Shown in pieces: positions 35,611-43,723 of a stretch of DNA of 64,000 nt; position 1 is the stretch's first letter, and every line of letters begins with the position of its first letter. The position numbers were made by a program, and so were the translations under genes. A model generated the notes under the pieces. It had not been told where the DNA came from, searched no databases, and saw only the letters and a program-made list of their open reading frames with translations. The DNA comes from Pirellula sp. (GTDB taxonomy: Bacteria > Planctomycetota > Planctomycetia > Pirellulales > PNKZ01): assembly GCA_013822735.1 (NCBI GenBank), contig PNKZ01000001.1:1049434-1113433 (forward strand). Direction: 5' to 3'.

Positions 35611-36078
35611 ATGTCGCACGAAAGTCATTCCCGCCCGCCGATTTATACCCAATTGGACGTATCGTCCGCCCTGCCCCCTCATCACCCTTCTTCTGATGGG
35701 GATGATGTGGTCGAGTCGGCCGTCGTGCTGCGCGATATTCGCGACACGCTCGACAAGCAAAACGTCTTGTTGGAAGAGCTCGTCGGGCTGCTCGCTCACA
35801 ATCAGCGTCAACGCAACCAAGAGCTCGCGCAGTGGAAGGCCGCCAACCCGGCGCTCGTCCGCAGCTGCCGTCGGGCCGCGGAAACGTTGTCGCGCGTGCA
35901 GACGGAATTCCTCCGCCAGATGACCCGCGAGGTCAACGACAATTCGGAGGCCTTGGCCGACGGGGAGTTCGTGCTAAACGAATTCGTCGATCGCTTCGGC
36001 CCGCGCATGGCCCACCTCAACGGCGTGTTGCAAGTGCTCTCGACCTTGAGCAACGCCAACGCCCCGAGCGGCGGCTAA
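35611..36078 (+). CDS. Conserved coiled-coil-like protein, unknown
   Basis: A 155-residue, mostly helical cytoplasmic protein. A helix-forming heart VVLRDIRDTLDKQNVLLEELVGLLAHNQRQRNQELAQW suggests a coiled coil. It has no signal peptide or membrane segment. ATG 35611 follows GGAGAG at six bases and is a better start than 35590 or the upstream open frame. It is 27 bases before the hydrolase gene on the same strand, so the two may be co-expressed. Confidence 0.7.
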   Translation: MSHESHSRPPIYTQLDVSSALPPHHPSSDGDDVVESAVVLRDIRDTLDKQNVLLEELVGLLAHNQRQRNQELAQWKAANPALVRSCRRAAETLSRVQTEFLRQMTREVNDNSEALADGEFVLNEFVDRFGPRMAHLNGVLQVLSTLSNANAPSGG

Positions 36079-36105
36079 TCAGCCGCTGCTTGGTGTCGAG
36101 CTCTC

Positions 36106-37002
36106 ATGCTTGTCGATCTTGTAGAAACGACCGCCGCCGACGGCCTACGCCTCGACGGCGTTTTGTTGCCCGCGGCTCGCGATGAATCCGATGTGCGTTC
36201 GCCTCTTGCGATCGACGCCGTGCTCGTTGTTCATGGCACCGGCAGCAACTTCTACGGCTCGCGCTTTCTCACCGCCATCGCCGAGCGAGTCGCCAAGTGG
36301 GGTGCCGCGGCGCTCGTGGTGAATACCCGCGGGCACGACCAGATCGGCAACGCGCTGGTTCGCCATGCCGACGGCTTCGCGAGCAGCCGCACCATCGGGT
36401 CGGCCTACGAGTTCGTCGACGAAGCTCGGCTCGACATCGCCGCTTGGCTCGCGCTGCTCGGCGAACGCGGATATTCGCGCATCGCCGTGATCGGTCATAG
36501 CCTCGGCGCGGTGAAAACGATTTACACCGCCGCGCATGATGCGATGCCCGGCGTTGTGGCGCTCGTCGCCGTTTCACCGCCGCGGCTTTCGTACACGCAT
36601 CTTGCCGCCAGCGCCCGAGGGCCGGGCTTCTTGGAAGAGATCGCGAAGGCCGAACGATTCGTCGCCGACGGCAAACCCGAGACGCTCCTCTCCATTCGCT
36701 TTCCGATTCCTTACATGATCACGGCCGAAAGCTATCTCGATAAATACGGGCCGGCCGAGCGCTACAACCTGCTGAAGTATCTCGACCGCCTCACGCTGCC
36801 GACGCTCTTCACTTTCGGCTCGCAAGAAGTGCAACAAGGAATCGCCTTCCGCGATTTTCCGGACGAACTCGCCAAAGCCGAAGCGGCCGGCGCGAAGCTA
36901 AAAACGGCCGTCATCGCCGGCGGCGACCATCATTACACGGGCGTGCAAGGCGCCCTGCTCGACACGATCGAGCGATGGATCAGAAAAACGGTGGTTGCGT
37001 GA
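36106..37002 (+). CDS. Alpha/beta-hydrolase
   Basis: A 298-residue protein of the alpha/beta-hydrolase fold. The oxyanion-side motif HGTGSNFYG and the nucleophile elbow GHSLGAVK are visible, and the probable catalytic histidine is in GGDHHYTG near the C-terminus. No signal peptide is present. It could be an esterase, lipase-like or thioesterase enzyme; the substrate is unknown. It follows the coiled-coil gene closely. The REP-like double hairpin begins 16 bases after its stop. Confidence 0.87.
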   Translation: MLVDLVETTAADGLRLDGVLLPAARDESDVRSPLAIDAVLVVHGTGSNFYGSRFLTAIAERVAKWGAAALVVNTRGHDQIGNALVRHADGFASSRTIGSAYEFVDEARLDIAAWLALLGERGYSRIAVIGHSLGAVKTIYTAAHDAMPGVVALVAVSPPRLSYTHLAASARGPGFLEEIAKAERFVADGKPETLLSIRFPIPYMITAESYLDKYGPAERYNLLKYLDRLTLPTLFTFGSQEVQQGIAFRDFPDELAKAEAAGAKLKTAVIAGGDHHYTGVQGALLDTIERWIRKTVVA

Positions 37003-37017
37003 TCTCCGTTTTTATTT

Positions 37018-37068
37018 AGCCCCCGGTCGGCGACCGGGGGCACCCGCCGTCGCCGACGGCGGGCTAAA
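37018..37068. repeat. Double-hairpin palindromic repeat, copy 2 (reversed)
   Basis: The reverse complement of the element at 16797-16846, with near-identical hairpin arms CCCCCGGTCGGCGACCGGGGG and CCCGCCGTCGCCGACGGCGGG. It lies just downstream of the hydrolase gene. Confidence 0.8.
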
Positions 37069-37080
37069 TGAAGCGATGAA

Positions 37081-37262
37081 TCGACGTAAGTCCCAAAGCA
37101 CATGCGCGACTTACGTCGACTTCAAAAACGCCCCTGCGCAGATAACTCGAGCTATCTGCGCACCCCTTGTGGGTTTTAAGGTTGTGCGCAGATAGATGGA
37201 ATTATCTGCGCAGTCCGTTTTCGCCCGTCGCCGTAAGTGCCGAGCATGATCAGCGACTTACG
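37081..37262. repeat. Cluster of four inverted repeats
   Basis: Four palindromes in a row: (1) TCGACGTAAGT...ACTTACGTCGA at 37081-37119; (2) TGCGCAGATA-N8-TATCTGCGCA at 37135-37162; (3) the identical arms again with another 8-base spacer at 37185-37212; (4) CGTAAGT...ACTTACG at 37232-37262. The outer and inner pairs share sequences symmetrically. Possible operator, non-coding RNA or recombination site. Confidence 0.75.
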
Positions 37263-37602
37263 ACAAAGTTGTAGGCACGTTCCGTGTGCCGTCGGTCGCC
37301 GAGTCACGTCGCTTCGGGCTACCGCCGCCGGCGAAAACTCCGGTTGCTCACGCCCCCGGCTCGCTATGAAACCAAATTGCCAAACAACCATCCCGCAGAG
37401 TAGCGATTTGCCGAATCCGATCAAGGAAACTTTTGGCCGGCCCGCCAGGACGACTAATCGCACCGGCAAGTTTTGTGTCGCAGACCACGGGAGCATTAGA
37501 ATGGGAGAAGCTGCCGGAACTGCCCGACGAGGCGAAGCTCTCCGAGACCAAGTCGACCTCATTCCCTAGCAGGCTCCCATGATCGCCCGGCCTCGCAGCG
37601 TG

Positions 37603-37797
37603 ATGAACAACAAGCAGCGCCTGGTACTCTTCAGCGCGGCGGCGATCTTTTTGGCGCTCAAGGTCGCGCTGCCGTCGTGGCGATTTACGGAGAATCACGA
37701 TGCTGATTTTTCTCACGCCGCCCAAGTCATGGGATGCATCTCCGCGGTGAGCATGATCTCCGTAGTTCTGCTGATTGCATTGCACGGAACGAAATAG
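37603..37797 (+). CDS. Small two-pass membrane protein
   Basis: A possible 64-residue protein starting MNNKQRLVLFSAAAIFLALKVALP, with a second hydrophobic stretch MGCISAVSMISVVLLIAL. Two membrane segments separated by a short acidic/His loop (FTENHDADFSH) are typical of small hydrophobic proteins. The frame extends upstream to 37579. The region around it is gene-poor, so it could be spurious, but the pattern of hydrophobic segments makes it plausible. Confidence 0.55.
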   Translation: MNNKQRLVLFSAAAIFLALKVALPSWRFTENHDADFSHAAQVMGCISAVSMISVVLLIALHGTK

Positions 37798-38222
37798 CAG
37801 TACACGGCCCAAGCGACTCTCCAGACGCTAAGACCAGCGGAACGATTTCTCTTCCGTCATGGGGCACTCCGACGCATCTGTGGCCGTTGTTGCGAAACCT
37901 TGCGGTTTTTGCCGGCCTTCCGGCCCATTCGGCCCGTTGCCCGGGGGCCGTAAGTCGGGTAATTTGAAGGGTTCACGGAGTTCGCCTTCGGCCTCGCTCA
38001 CAGGCCGTCTGAGGGGCCGGCACTTTTGGTCGCCGGCGAAGGATACTACTCGGACGGTTTCGTCGGCCCTGGCCCGGCTTCGTGGTCCCGCCTCGCCGAT
38101 CTCCCCACCTGCGACAATCATCCTCCGATTTCCAGCAATCCATCCCGGCTCATTGAGCGCACGCGCGCGGCGCGTTGTTCATGGCCGATCGCCACGTTAG
38201 TCCCGTCCGCCGAGGAGCATTC
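37798..38222. other. Non-coding region before ligase gene
   Basis: 425 bases of GC-rich sequence with no recognised gene. It contains GCCGGCCTTCCGGCC-like palindromic runs. The ligase gene has a good GAGGAG ribosome site at its end. No promoter is clear. Confidence 0.4.
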
Positions 38223-39341
38223 ATGAGCCAGTCCGCATCTGCCGTGTCGCCCGAAGTGCAAGCCAAGGCCAAAGCCGCCCGCGAACGTCTGGACGCCCAC
38301 ACCTACGAAACGGTGCAGTGGCATTTTCACCCCACGACCGGTTGCCAGTTTTGGCTCGAGTACGCCAAGAACGAATTGAAGTTTGATCCGCTCAAGGAGA
38401 TCAAGACCTACGACGACCTGAAGAAGTTTCCCGAGTTCCAAGACGAATGGCTCCGCGGCGGCCCGATCCGTCGTTGGGTGCCGCAGAAGTTGATGGACAA
38501 GCCGCTCTACGTGTTTGAAACCGGCGGCACCACGGGCGTGCCGAAGAGCCGCGTGTCGCACGACGATTGGCGCACCGACTATTCGAACTTCAGCGAAACC
38601 TTGCCCGACGATAAGTTCCCGCGCGGCGCCAACTGGCTGATGCTCGGCCCCAGCGGCCCGCGTCGCCTGCGCTTGGCCGTCGAACATTTGGCTCAGGTTC
38701 GCGGCGGCATCTGCTTCTGCGTCGATCTTGACCCCCGTTGGGTGATCAAGCTCATCAAGAAGGGGTGGATGGAACACCTCGAAGAATACAAGAAGCATTG
38801 CATCGACCAAGCGCTCACGATCCTCGGCGCCAATCACAACGTGCAATGCATGTTCACGACGCCGAAGCTGCTCGAATCGCTCTGCCAGGCGCTCGAGAAG
38901 CAAGGCAAGACGCTCAAGGACGTGGGCATCAAGGGCATCTTCTCCGGCGGCACCGAGTTCACTCCGCAGTGGACCCGCTTCGTCACGGAAGAATATCTCG
39001 ACGGCGTATTCATGACGCCGACCTACGGCAACACGCTGATGGGCTTGGCCTGCTCGAAGCCGGTCACCGCGGCCGACGGCTACAAAATCAGCTACTACGC
39101 TCCGCAACCGCGGGCTTGCACCGAAGTGGTCGAATTCAACGACTACAACACGACGGTCGGCTACGGCCAAACGGGCCGCGTGAAACTCACGACGCTTACC
39201 AAGGAACTCTTCGTGCCGGGCTTCATGGAGCGCGACGAAGGCGAACGCGAAATGCCGTTCGACAAGTATCCTTGGGACGGCGTCAGCGGCGTGCGCCCCT
39301 TCCACGAACTCGCGGAAGCGACGACCGTCGGCGTGTACTAA
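38223..39341 (+). CDS. Acyl-activating ligase (phenylacetate-CoA-ligase/LuxE-like)
   Basis: A 372-residue protein with the AMP-binding loop FETGGTTGVPKS. Later segments FSGGTEFTPQWTRF and TPTYGNTLMGLACS follow the pattern of adenylating ligases such as phenylacetate-CoA ligase or LuxE acyl-protein synthetase. It activates a carboxylic acid with ATP. GAGGAG lies seven bases before ATG 38223. It lacks the final mobile domain of larger acyl-CoA ligases, so it may hand the acyl group to the next enzyme, as LuxE does. An aldehyde dehydrogenase/acyl reductase and an alcohol dehydrogenase follow on the same strand. Confidence 0.7.
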   Translation: MSQSASAVSPEVQAKAKAARERLDAHTYETVQWHFHPTTGCQFWLEYAKNELKFDPLKEIKTYDDLKKFPEFQDEWLRGGPIRRWVPQKLMDKPLYVFETGGTTGVPKSRVSHDDWRTDYSNFSETLPDDKFPRGANWLMLGPSGPRRLRLAVEHLAQVRGGICFCVDLDPRWVIKLIKKGWMEHLEEYKKHCIDQALTILGANHNVQCMFTTPKLLESLCQALEKQGKTLKDVGIKGIFSGGTEFTPQWTRFVTEEYLDGVFMTPTYGNTLMGLACSKPVTAADGYKISYYAPQPRACTEVVEFNDYNTTVGYGQTGRVKLTTLTKELFVPGFMERDEGEREMPFDKYPWDGVSGVRPFHELAEATTVGVY

Positions 39342-39385
39342 CAAGCATCATCATCAAGCCGCGACCGTCGGTCGCGGTTCGGGCC

Positions 39386-39420
39386 GTAGGGTGGGTCGAG
39401 CAACGCGAGGCCCACGCGGT
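39386..39420. repeat. Dispersed repeat (related copy at 58328-58362)
   Basis: GTAGGGTGGGTCGAGC...CGAGGCCCACGCGGT; the same 35-base element recurs at 58328 with one or two changes. It is a short intergenic repeat, here between the ligase and dehydrogenase genes. Confidence 0.75.
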
Positions 39421-39466
39421 TCATCGTACGTCATTCGAACATCGCCATTAGTCATAGGTACCCGCC

Positions 39467-40906
39467 GTGCTCACCATTCCCGTCCTGCGTTGGGGCAAGC
39501 CGTACGAATCGCTCGAACATGATGAAGTCAAACACTTCCTCACCGGCGAACCGATCGCGCGGCTCGGCCAAGCCAACGGCGGCATCTTGCAACGCGACAT
39601 GCGTTTCGCCAAACGCGCTCGCGACGTTTTGCGCGACATCCCGCACGACGAACTGCTCGCCCGCATCGCGAAGGCCGCCGATCTGTACTTGAACGGTACG
39701 CTGCCGATGGGCGACGGCGTGCAGTCGCCCGACGATTTCGCCAAGCAGCAATCGGCGAGCACCGGTCTGCCCGTGCATATGGCGAAGGCCAATATGGCGA
39801 AGAACCATTACGTGCTGACGAACATGTCGACGATGCTCGACGCGCTGACGCGCGGCCTCTCGCCGGCGATCTTGTCGCGCGGCTACGGCGTCGAAAGCCG
39901 CGGCGTCACGGTGAGCTACCAATGCCAATCGCCGGTCGTCGGGCTCGTGCTCCCGTCGAATTCGCCGGGCGTCCACACGCTCTGGCTCCCGGTGATCCCG
40001 CTGCAAGTCGGGCTGGTGCTCAAGCCTGGTTCGTCGGAACCTTGGACTCCCTACCGCATCACCGCCGCTTTCTTCGAAGCCGGCATTCCGCGGGAAGCGA
40101 TCAGCATTTATCCCGGGGGTCACGACGTCGGTCCTGCCGTGCTTTCGAGCTGCGATCGGAGCATGATCTTCGGCGGCACCGCCACGATCGAAAAGTACAA
40201 AGGCAACCCGAAGGTGCAGGCGCACGGCCCGGGCTTTAGCAAGATTCTGCTCGGCGACGACATCGTCGATGATTGGCCGAAGTATCTCGACGTGATGGTG
40301 CAGAGCGTCTACGCCAACAGCGGCCGCGGCTGCATCAACACTTCGGGCATTTGGGCCTCGCGCCACACGAAGGAAATCGCCGCCGCCATCGCTGAGAAGA
40401 TCGGCCCCGTGGAAGCCTTGCCGCCGGACGATCCCAACGCCGGCCTCGCCGCCTTCACGACGCCGGGCGCAGCGCAAGCCATTTGGAAGCTCATCGAGAG
40501 CAAGTTCAAAGAGTCGGGCGTCAAGCATATGACGGAGCAATACGGCCCGCGCCTCATCGAGAAGGAACGCTGCGCGTACCTTCGCCCGACGGTCGTGCAC
40601 TGCGCCAACTCGGCCTGCGGCATCGCCAAAGACGAATACATGTTCCCGTTCACCACCGTGGTCGAGTGCCCGCAAGATCAGATGCTTGAGCAGATCGGCC
40701 AAACGCTGATCGCCACGGCCATCACGAACGACGAGCGGTGGATCGGACAGCTGACCGACGCCGTGCACATCGATCGCTTGAACGTCGGCCCGATTCCGAC
40801 CATCAAGCTCGATTGGCTGCAGCCGCACGAAGGAAACATCGTCGAGTTTCTCTTCCGCAACCGGGCGTACCAAACGACGCCGGAGCGATTGGCGAAAGTT
40901 AAGTAA
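39467..40906 (+). CDS. Aldehyde dehydrogenase family protein (LuxC-like acyl reductase)
   Basis: A 479-residue protein with a GTG start at 39467. The NAD(P)-binding and catalytic halves are present. The likely nucleophile is the cysteine in NSGRGCINTSGIW; the general-base glutamate position is not clear. It therefore either oxidises an aldehyde or, like LuxC, reduces an activated acyl group to aldehyde. The ligase upstream and iron alcohol dehydrogenase downstream fit the reductive route, from acid to acyl intermediate to aldehyde to alcohol. About 125 bases separate it from the ligase gene, with the dispersed repeat between. Confidence 0.8.
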   Translation: MLTIPVLRWGKPYESLEHDEVKHFLTGEPIARLGQANGGILQRDMRFAKRARDVLRDIPHDELLARIAKAADLYLNGTLPMGDGVQSPDDFAKQQSASTGLPVHMAKANMAKNHYVLTNMSTMLDALTRGLSPAILSRGYGVESRGVTVSYQCQSPVVGLVLPSNSPGVHTLWLPVIPLQVGLVLKPGSSEPWTPYRITAAFFEAGIPREAISIYPGGHDVGPAVLSSCDRSMIFGGTATIEKYKGNPKVQAHGPGFSKILLGDDIVDDWPKYLDVMVQSVYANSGRGCINTSGIWASRHTKEIAAAIAEKIGPVEALPPDDPNAGLAAFTTPGAAQAIWKLIESKFKESGVKHMTEQYGPRLIEKERCAYLRPTVVHCANSACGIAKDEYMFPFTTVVECPQDQMLEQIGQTLIATAITNDERWIGQLTDAVHIDRLNVGPIPTIKLDWLQPHEGNIVEFLFRNRAYQTTPERLAKVK

Positions 40907-40951
40907 TGTCGAATGTCGAAGCTCGAATGTCGAAAGAATGACGAGATCCGA

Positions 40952-42424
40952 ATGACAAATCGAGCTGTTACCCTTGCCGCTTTGATTACGGCGCTGAGCT
41001 TGCTCGGCCCATTTCTAGCGACATCGTACGCGGCCGAGTCGGCGCCTGCGGCGGGCATCTCAGGCATTGCCGGAGAGCCGATCGTGCGCGTGCTCGCGCC
41101 GGATGCGCCTTCGGGCAAGCAGTGGCTTTATCAAGTAGGTCTGCCGTTTCAGGTTTCCCCCACCCAGGCGGCCCTCTTCTGCAACGTGCGCGAGGCGCTC
41201 GCGCAAGGGGTCGATTTTGAAGTCGGCAACGACGTGATGGTCTTCGGCAGTTTGGCCGAGTTGGCCGCTGCGGTGCCGGTCGTCGCGAATCGCAATCACG
41301 TCGACGTGAATCCCAAAAGCGAGCCGGCCGGCAAACCGGCGACGATGGTCAAGTATCCGATCCGCGGCGGCTTCGTGCCGCTCGGCGCCAAACGCAGCGA
41401 CGGCTCGCCGCATCCGCACGCCGGCACGGGCTTCGGCCTCGGCATGGTGCAGGCGTGGAAGATTCTCCAAGAAGGCCCGCCGCCGTATTTGCAGAACAGC
41501 TACAGCGGCGCCGAGGCGTTCGGCTACTGGGAGTTTCAGCAATACACGTTCGACGGGACCACGTTTCGCGTCACGGCGACGGAGCGCGTGCCGTTTAAGG
41601 ATCTGTTGTCCCCGTGGCAATTCACCAACGGCGGTATCGGTAACGCGATAGCCGACGGCGACGACCTGCTCGTGCCGATGGTCGGTAAAGGTTCGCTCCC
41701 GCAGGCGACGGCGTCGGGCGCCAAGGGGGAAAGGTTCAACGGGTCCGGCCTCTTGCGCATGCGTCGCACCGCCGACGCTTGGCGGCCGGTCGAATTCCTG
41801 CCTGTGCCGCAAGCGTCGGGCACCATCGAGCCGAGCGTTGTGCGCGATGTCGACGGCTCGCTGCTCTTGGCCGCGCGCGGCGGCAGTTTCGAAGGTCGCC
41901 GCAACGATATTCGCGTCCGGCGATCGCAGGATCAGGGACGCACATGGAGCGACCTCATTGAGGCCCGCGGCGTGATCTCGCCCGGCCCGATCACGCTGAA
42001 TCAAGCGGCCGACGGCACTCCGTATATCGCCGCGAACCTCCGCGAAGTAATGCCCGGCCCGAAAGATCCGCTCGCGCTGGTCGCAGCGGATCGAAAAATA
42101 AAGTTGGAGCCCGGCCGCGATACGCGCAATACCCTCGGCGTTTGGCCGCTCAACGCCGCACGCGACGGGCTCATGTCGCCGATCGAAGTGCTCGACGGCC
42201 GCGCGAAGTTCGGCCCGCCGGCAGGCTCCAACTGGACTTGGCGCGCCGACCACCCCTCGGGAATGACGGTACGCCTCGCCGACGGAAAATGGCATCATCT
42301 GCTCGGCACGCGTGTGCAAGACTATCGCGAGATCAAAGAAGCGATGCCGCCGACGTCCCGCACCGGCATGTACGTTTACGAAGTTCTCAGCCGCGGCGAG
42401 CCTCGACCGGTTTGGAAGTTTTGA
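40952..42424 (+). CDS. Secreted sialidase/BNR-like beta-propeller protein
   Basis: A 490-residue exported protein (signal TLAALITALSLLGPFLATSYAA). The body is repetitive beta structure. One clear Asp-box, SQDQGRTWSD near residue 320, and flanking VRRSQDQGR resemble sialidase and BNR-repeat propellers. No sialidase arginine triad can be recognised, so function is open: glycan binding or hydrolysis. ATG 40952 is chosen because it sits just before the signal peptide; several short in-frame extensions lie upstream in the AATGTCGAA repeat tract. It breaks the ligase-dehydrogenase-alcohol dehydrogenase set. Confidence 0.65.
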   Translation: MTNRAVTLAALITALSLLGPFLATSYAAESAPAAGISGIAGEPIVRVLAPDAPSGKQWLYQVGLPFQVSPTQAALFCNVREALAQGVDFEVGNDVMVFGSLAELAAAVPVVANRNHVDVNPKSEPAGKPATMVKYPIRGGFVPLGAKRSDGSPHPHAGTGFGLGMVQAWKILQEGPPPYLQNSYSGAEAFGYWEFQQYTFDGTTFRVTATERVPFKDLLSPWQFTNGGIGNAIADGDDLLVPMVGKGSLPQATASGAKGERFNGSGLLRMRRTADAWRPVEFLPVPQASGTIEPSVVRDVDGSLLLAARGGSFEGRRNDIRVRRSQDQGRTWSDLIEARGVISPGPITLNQAADGTPYIAANLREVMPGPKDPLALVAADRKIKLEPGRDTRNTLGVWPLNAARDGLMSPIEVLDGRAKFGPPAGSNWTWRADHPSGMTVRLADGKWHHLLGTRVQDYREIKEAMPPTSRTGMYVYEVLSRGEPRPVWKF

Positions 42425-42531
42425 CCGCGTATGGAATCACCCGGCCGCTTACACGACCGGCTCGCCTCGGAATAAGTCTCATCACTCGCCCCTGACCACC
42501 CGCCCCTGACCACCCGCCACTCTTCGCCCGC

Positions 42532-43683
42532 ATGCACTCCTTCGATTACCAGCTGACGACGAAGCTTGTGTTCGGTCCTAACCGGATCGAGCAGCTCGGC
42601 GCGTTGGCGAAGGATTTGGGCGGCTCGCGAGCCTTGGTCGTCAGTGATCCGGGCATCGTGAAAGCGGGGCACACGGCGCGCGGACTGGACGCGTTGCACT
42701 CCGCCGGTTTGCAGACGCTGGTCTTTAGCGACGTCGGCGAAAATCCGACGACCGCGCATGTCGATCGCGGCACGGCCGTCGCCAAAGAATTTCGGCCCGA
42801 CGTGCTCATCGGTCTCGGCGGCGGCAGCAGCATGGATTGCGCCAAGGGAATCAACTTCATCCATTCCTGCGGCGGACGCATGCAGGATTACCACGGCACC
42901 GGCAAGGCGACCGGCCCGATGCTGCCGATGATCGCCGTGCCGACGACCTCGGGCACCGGCAGTGAAGCGCAATCGTACGCACTAATCAGCGATGCCGAGA
43001 CGCACGTGAAGATGGCCTGCGGCGACAAGCGTGCCGCCTGCCGCGTGGCGTTGCTCGATCCGACGCTCACCGTCACCCAGCCGCAACGCGTCACCGCGCT
43101 CACGGGCATCGACGCCATCGCCCATGCGCTCGAAACGTACGTGACGACGAAGCGCAACTTCATGTCGATCTTATATAGCCGCGAAGCGTGGCGGCAACTC
43201 GAGCGCAACTTCGTCCGCGTACTCCAAGACCCGACCGATCTCGAAGCCCGCAGCGGTATGCAACTCGGCGCGTTTCTCGCCGGCACGGCCATCGAGAATT
43301 CGATGCTCGGCGCAACGCACGCCTTAGCGAACCCGCTGACCGCGCACTACGGCGTGCCGCACGGCCAGGCGATTGCGATGATGCTGCCGCACGTCGTACG
43401 CTTCAACGGCGAGGCGCACCGCGATTGGTATTGCGAACTTTTGGCTTACGTTTCCGGCGTCAACGGCGCGCCGAGCGTCTCGAGCGGGCCCGACGGTTTG
43501 GCCGGCTTTCTGCGCGATACCGCCGCCGCGGCGGGGCTCGAAACCCAGCTGTCGCGCGTCGGCGTCGGGGAAGAATCGCTCCCGGCGATGGCCGCGGATG
43601 CCGCGAAACAATGGACCGGAACCTTCAATCCGCGCCCCGTAGCCGCGGCGGATTTACTCGAACTTTACCGGGCCGCGTACTAA
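42532..43683 (+). CDS. Iron-containing alcohol dehydrogenase
   Basis: A 383-residue protein of the Fe-ADH family. The glycine-rich GLGGGSSMDCAKG binds the nucleotide. The metal ligands are in HALETYVTTKRN and in the HALANPLTAHYGVPHGQA segment, with its spaced histidines. It interconverts an alcohol and an aldehyde or ketone with NAD(P)H. It could finish the reduction begun by the ligase and aldehyde dehydrogenase. A direct repeat CGCCCCTGACCACC lies just before the gene. Confidence 0.9.
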   Translation: MHSFDYQLTTKLVFGPNRIEQLGALAKDLGGSRALVVSDPGIVKAGHTARGLDALHSAGLQTLVFSDVGENPTTAHVDRGTAVAKEFRPDVLIGLGGGSSMDCAKGINFIHSCGGRMQDYHGTGKATGPMLPMIAVPTTSGTGSEAQSYALISDAETHVKMACGDKRAACRVALLDPTLTVTQPQRVTALTGIDAIAHALETYVTTKRNFMSILYSREAWRQLERNFVRVLQDPTDLEARSGMQLGAFLAGTAIENSMLGATHALANPLTAHYGVPHGQAIAMMLPHVVRFNGEAHRDWYCELLAYVSGVNGAPSVSSGPDGLAGFLRDTAAAAGLETQLSRVGVGEESLPAMAADAAKQWTGTFNPRPVAAADLLELYRAAY

Positions 43684-43723
43684 AATACTGTTTCGGGACG
43701 GACGCAACCGCGGATCAACGCCG

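Larger units (their letters stand above)
37003..37602. other. Gene-poor region with palindromes
   Basis: 600 bases without a convincing gene. It contains the double palindrome at 37018-37068 and a symmetrical set of inverted repeats at 37081-37262 (separate entries). The remaining open frames are Arg/Pro-rich and I see no RNA gene. It may be a decayed locus or a structured non-coding element. Confidence 0.5.

Noticed and set aside
37135..37212. CRISPR array (repeats of TGCGCAGATA)
   Set aside because: Only two copies, each an inverted palindrome with 8-base spacers; spacing and spacer size do not fit CRISPR.
37240..37569. 110-codon plus-strand frame in the gene-poor region
   Set aside because: No domain or signal pattern; Arg/Pro/Cys-rich composition and overlapping repeats suggest a chance frame.
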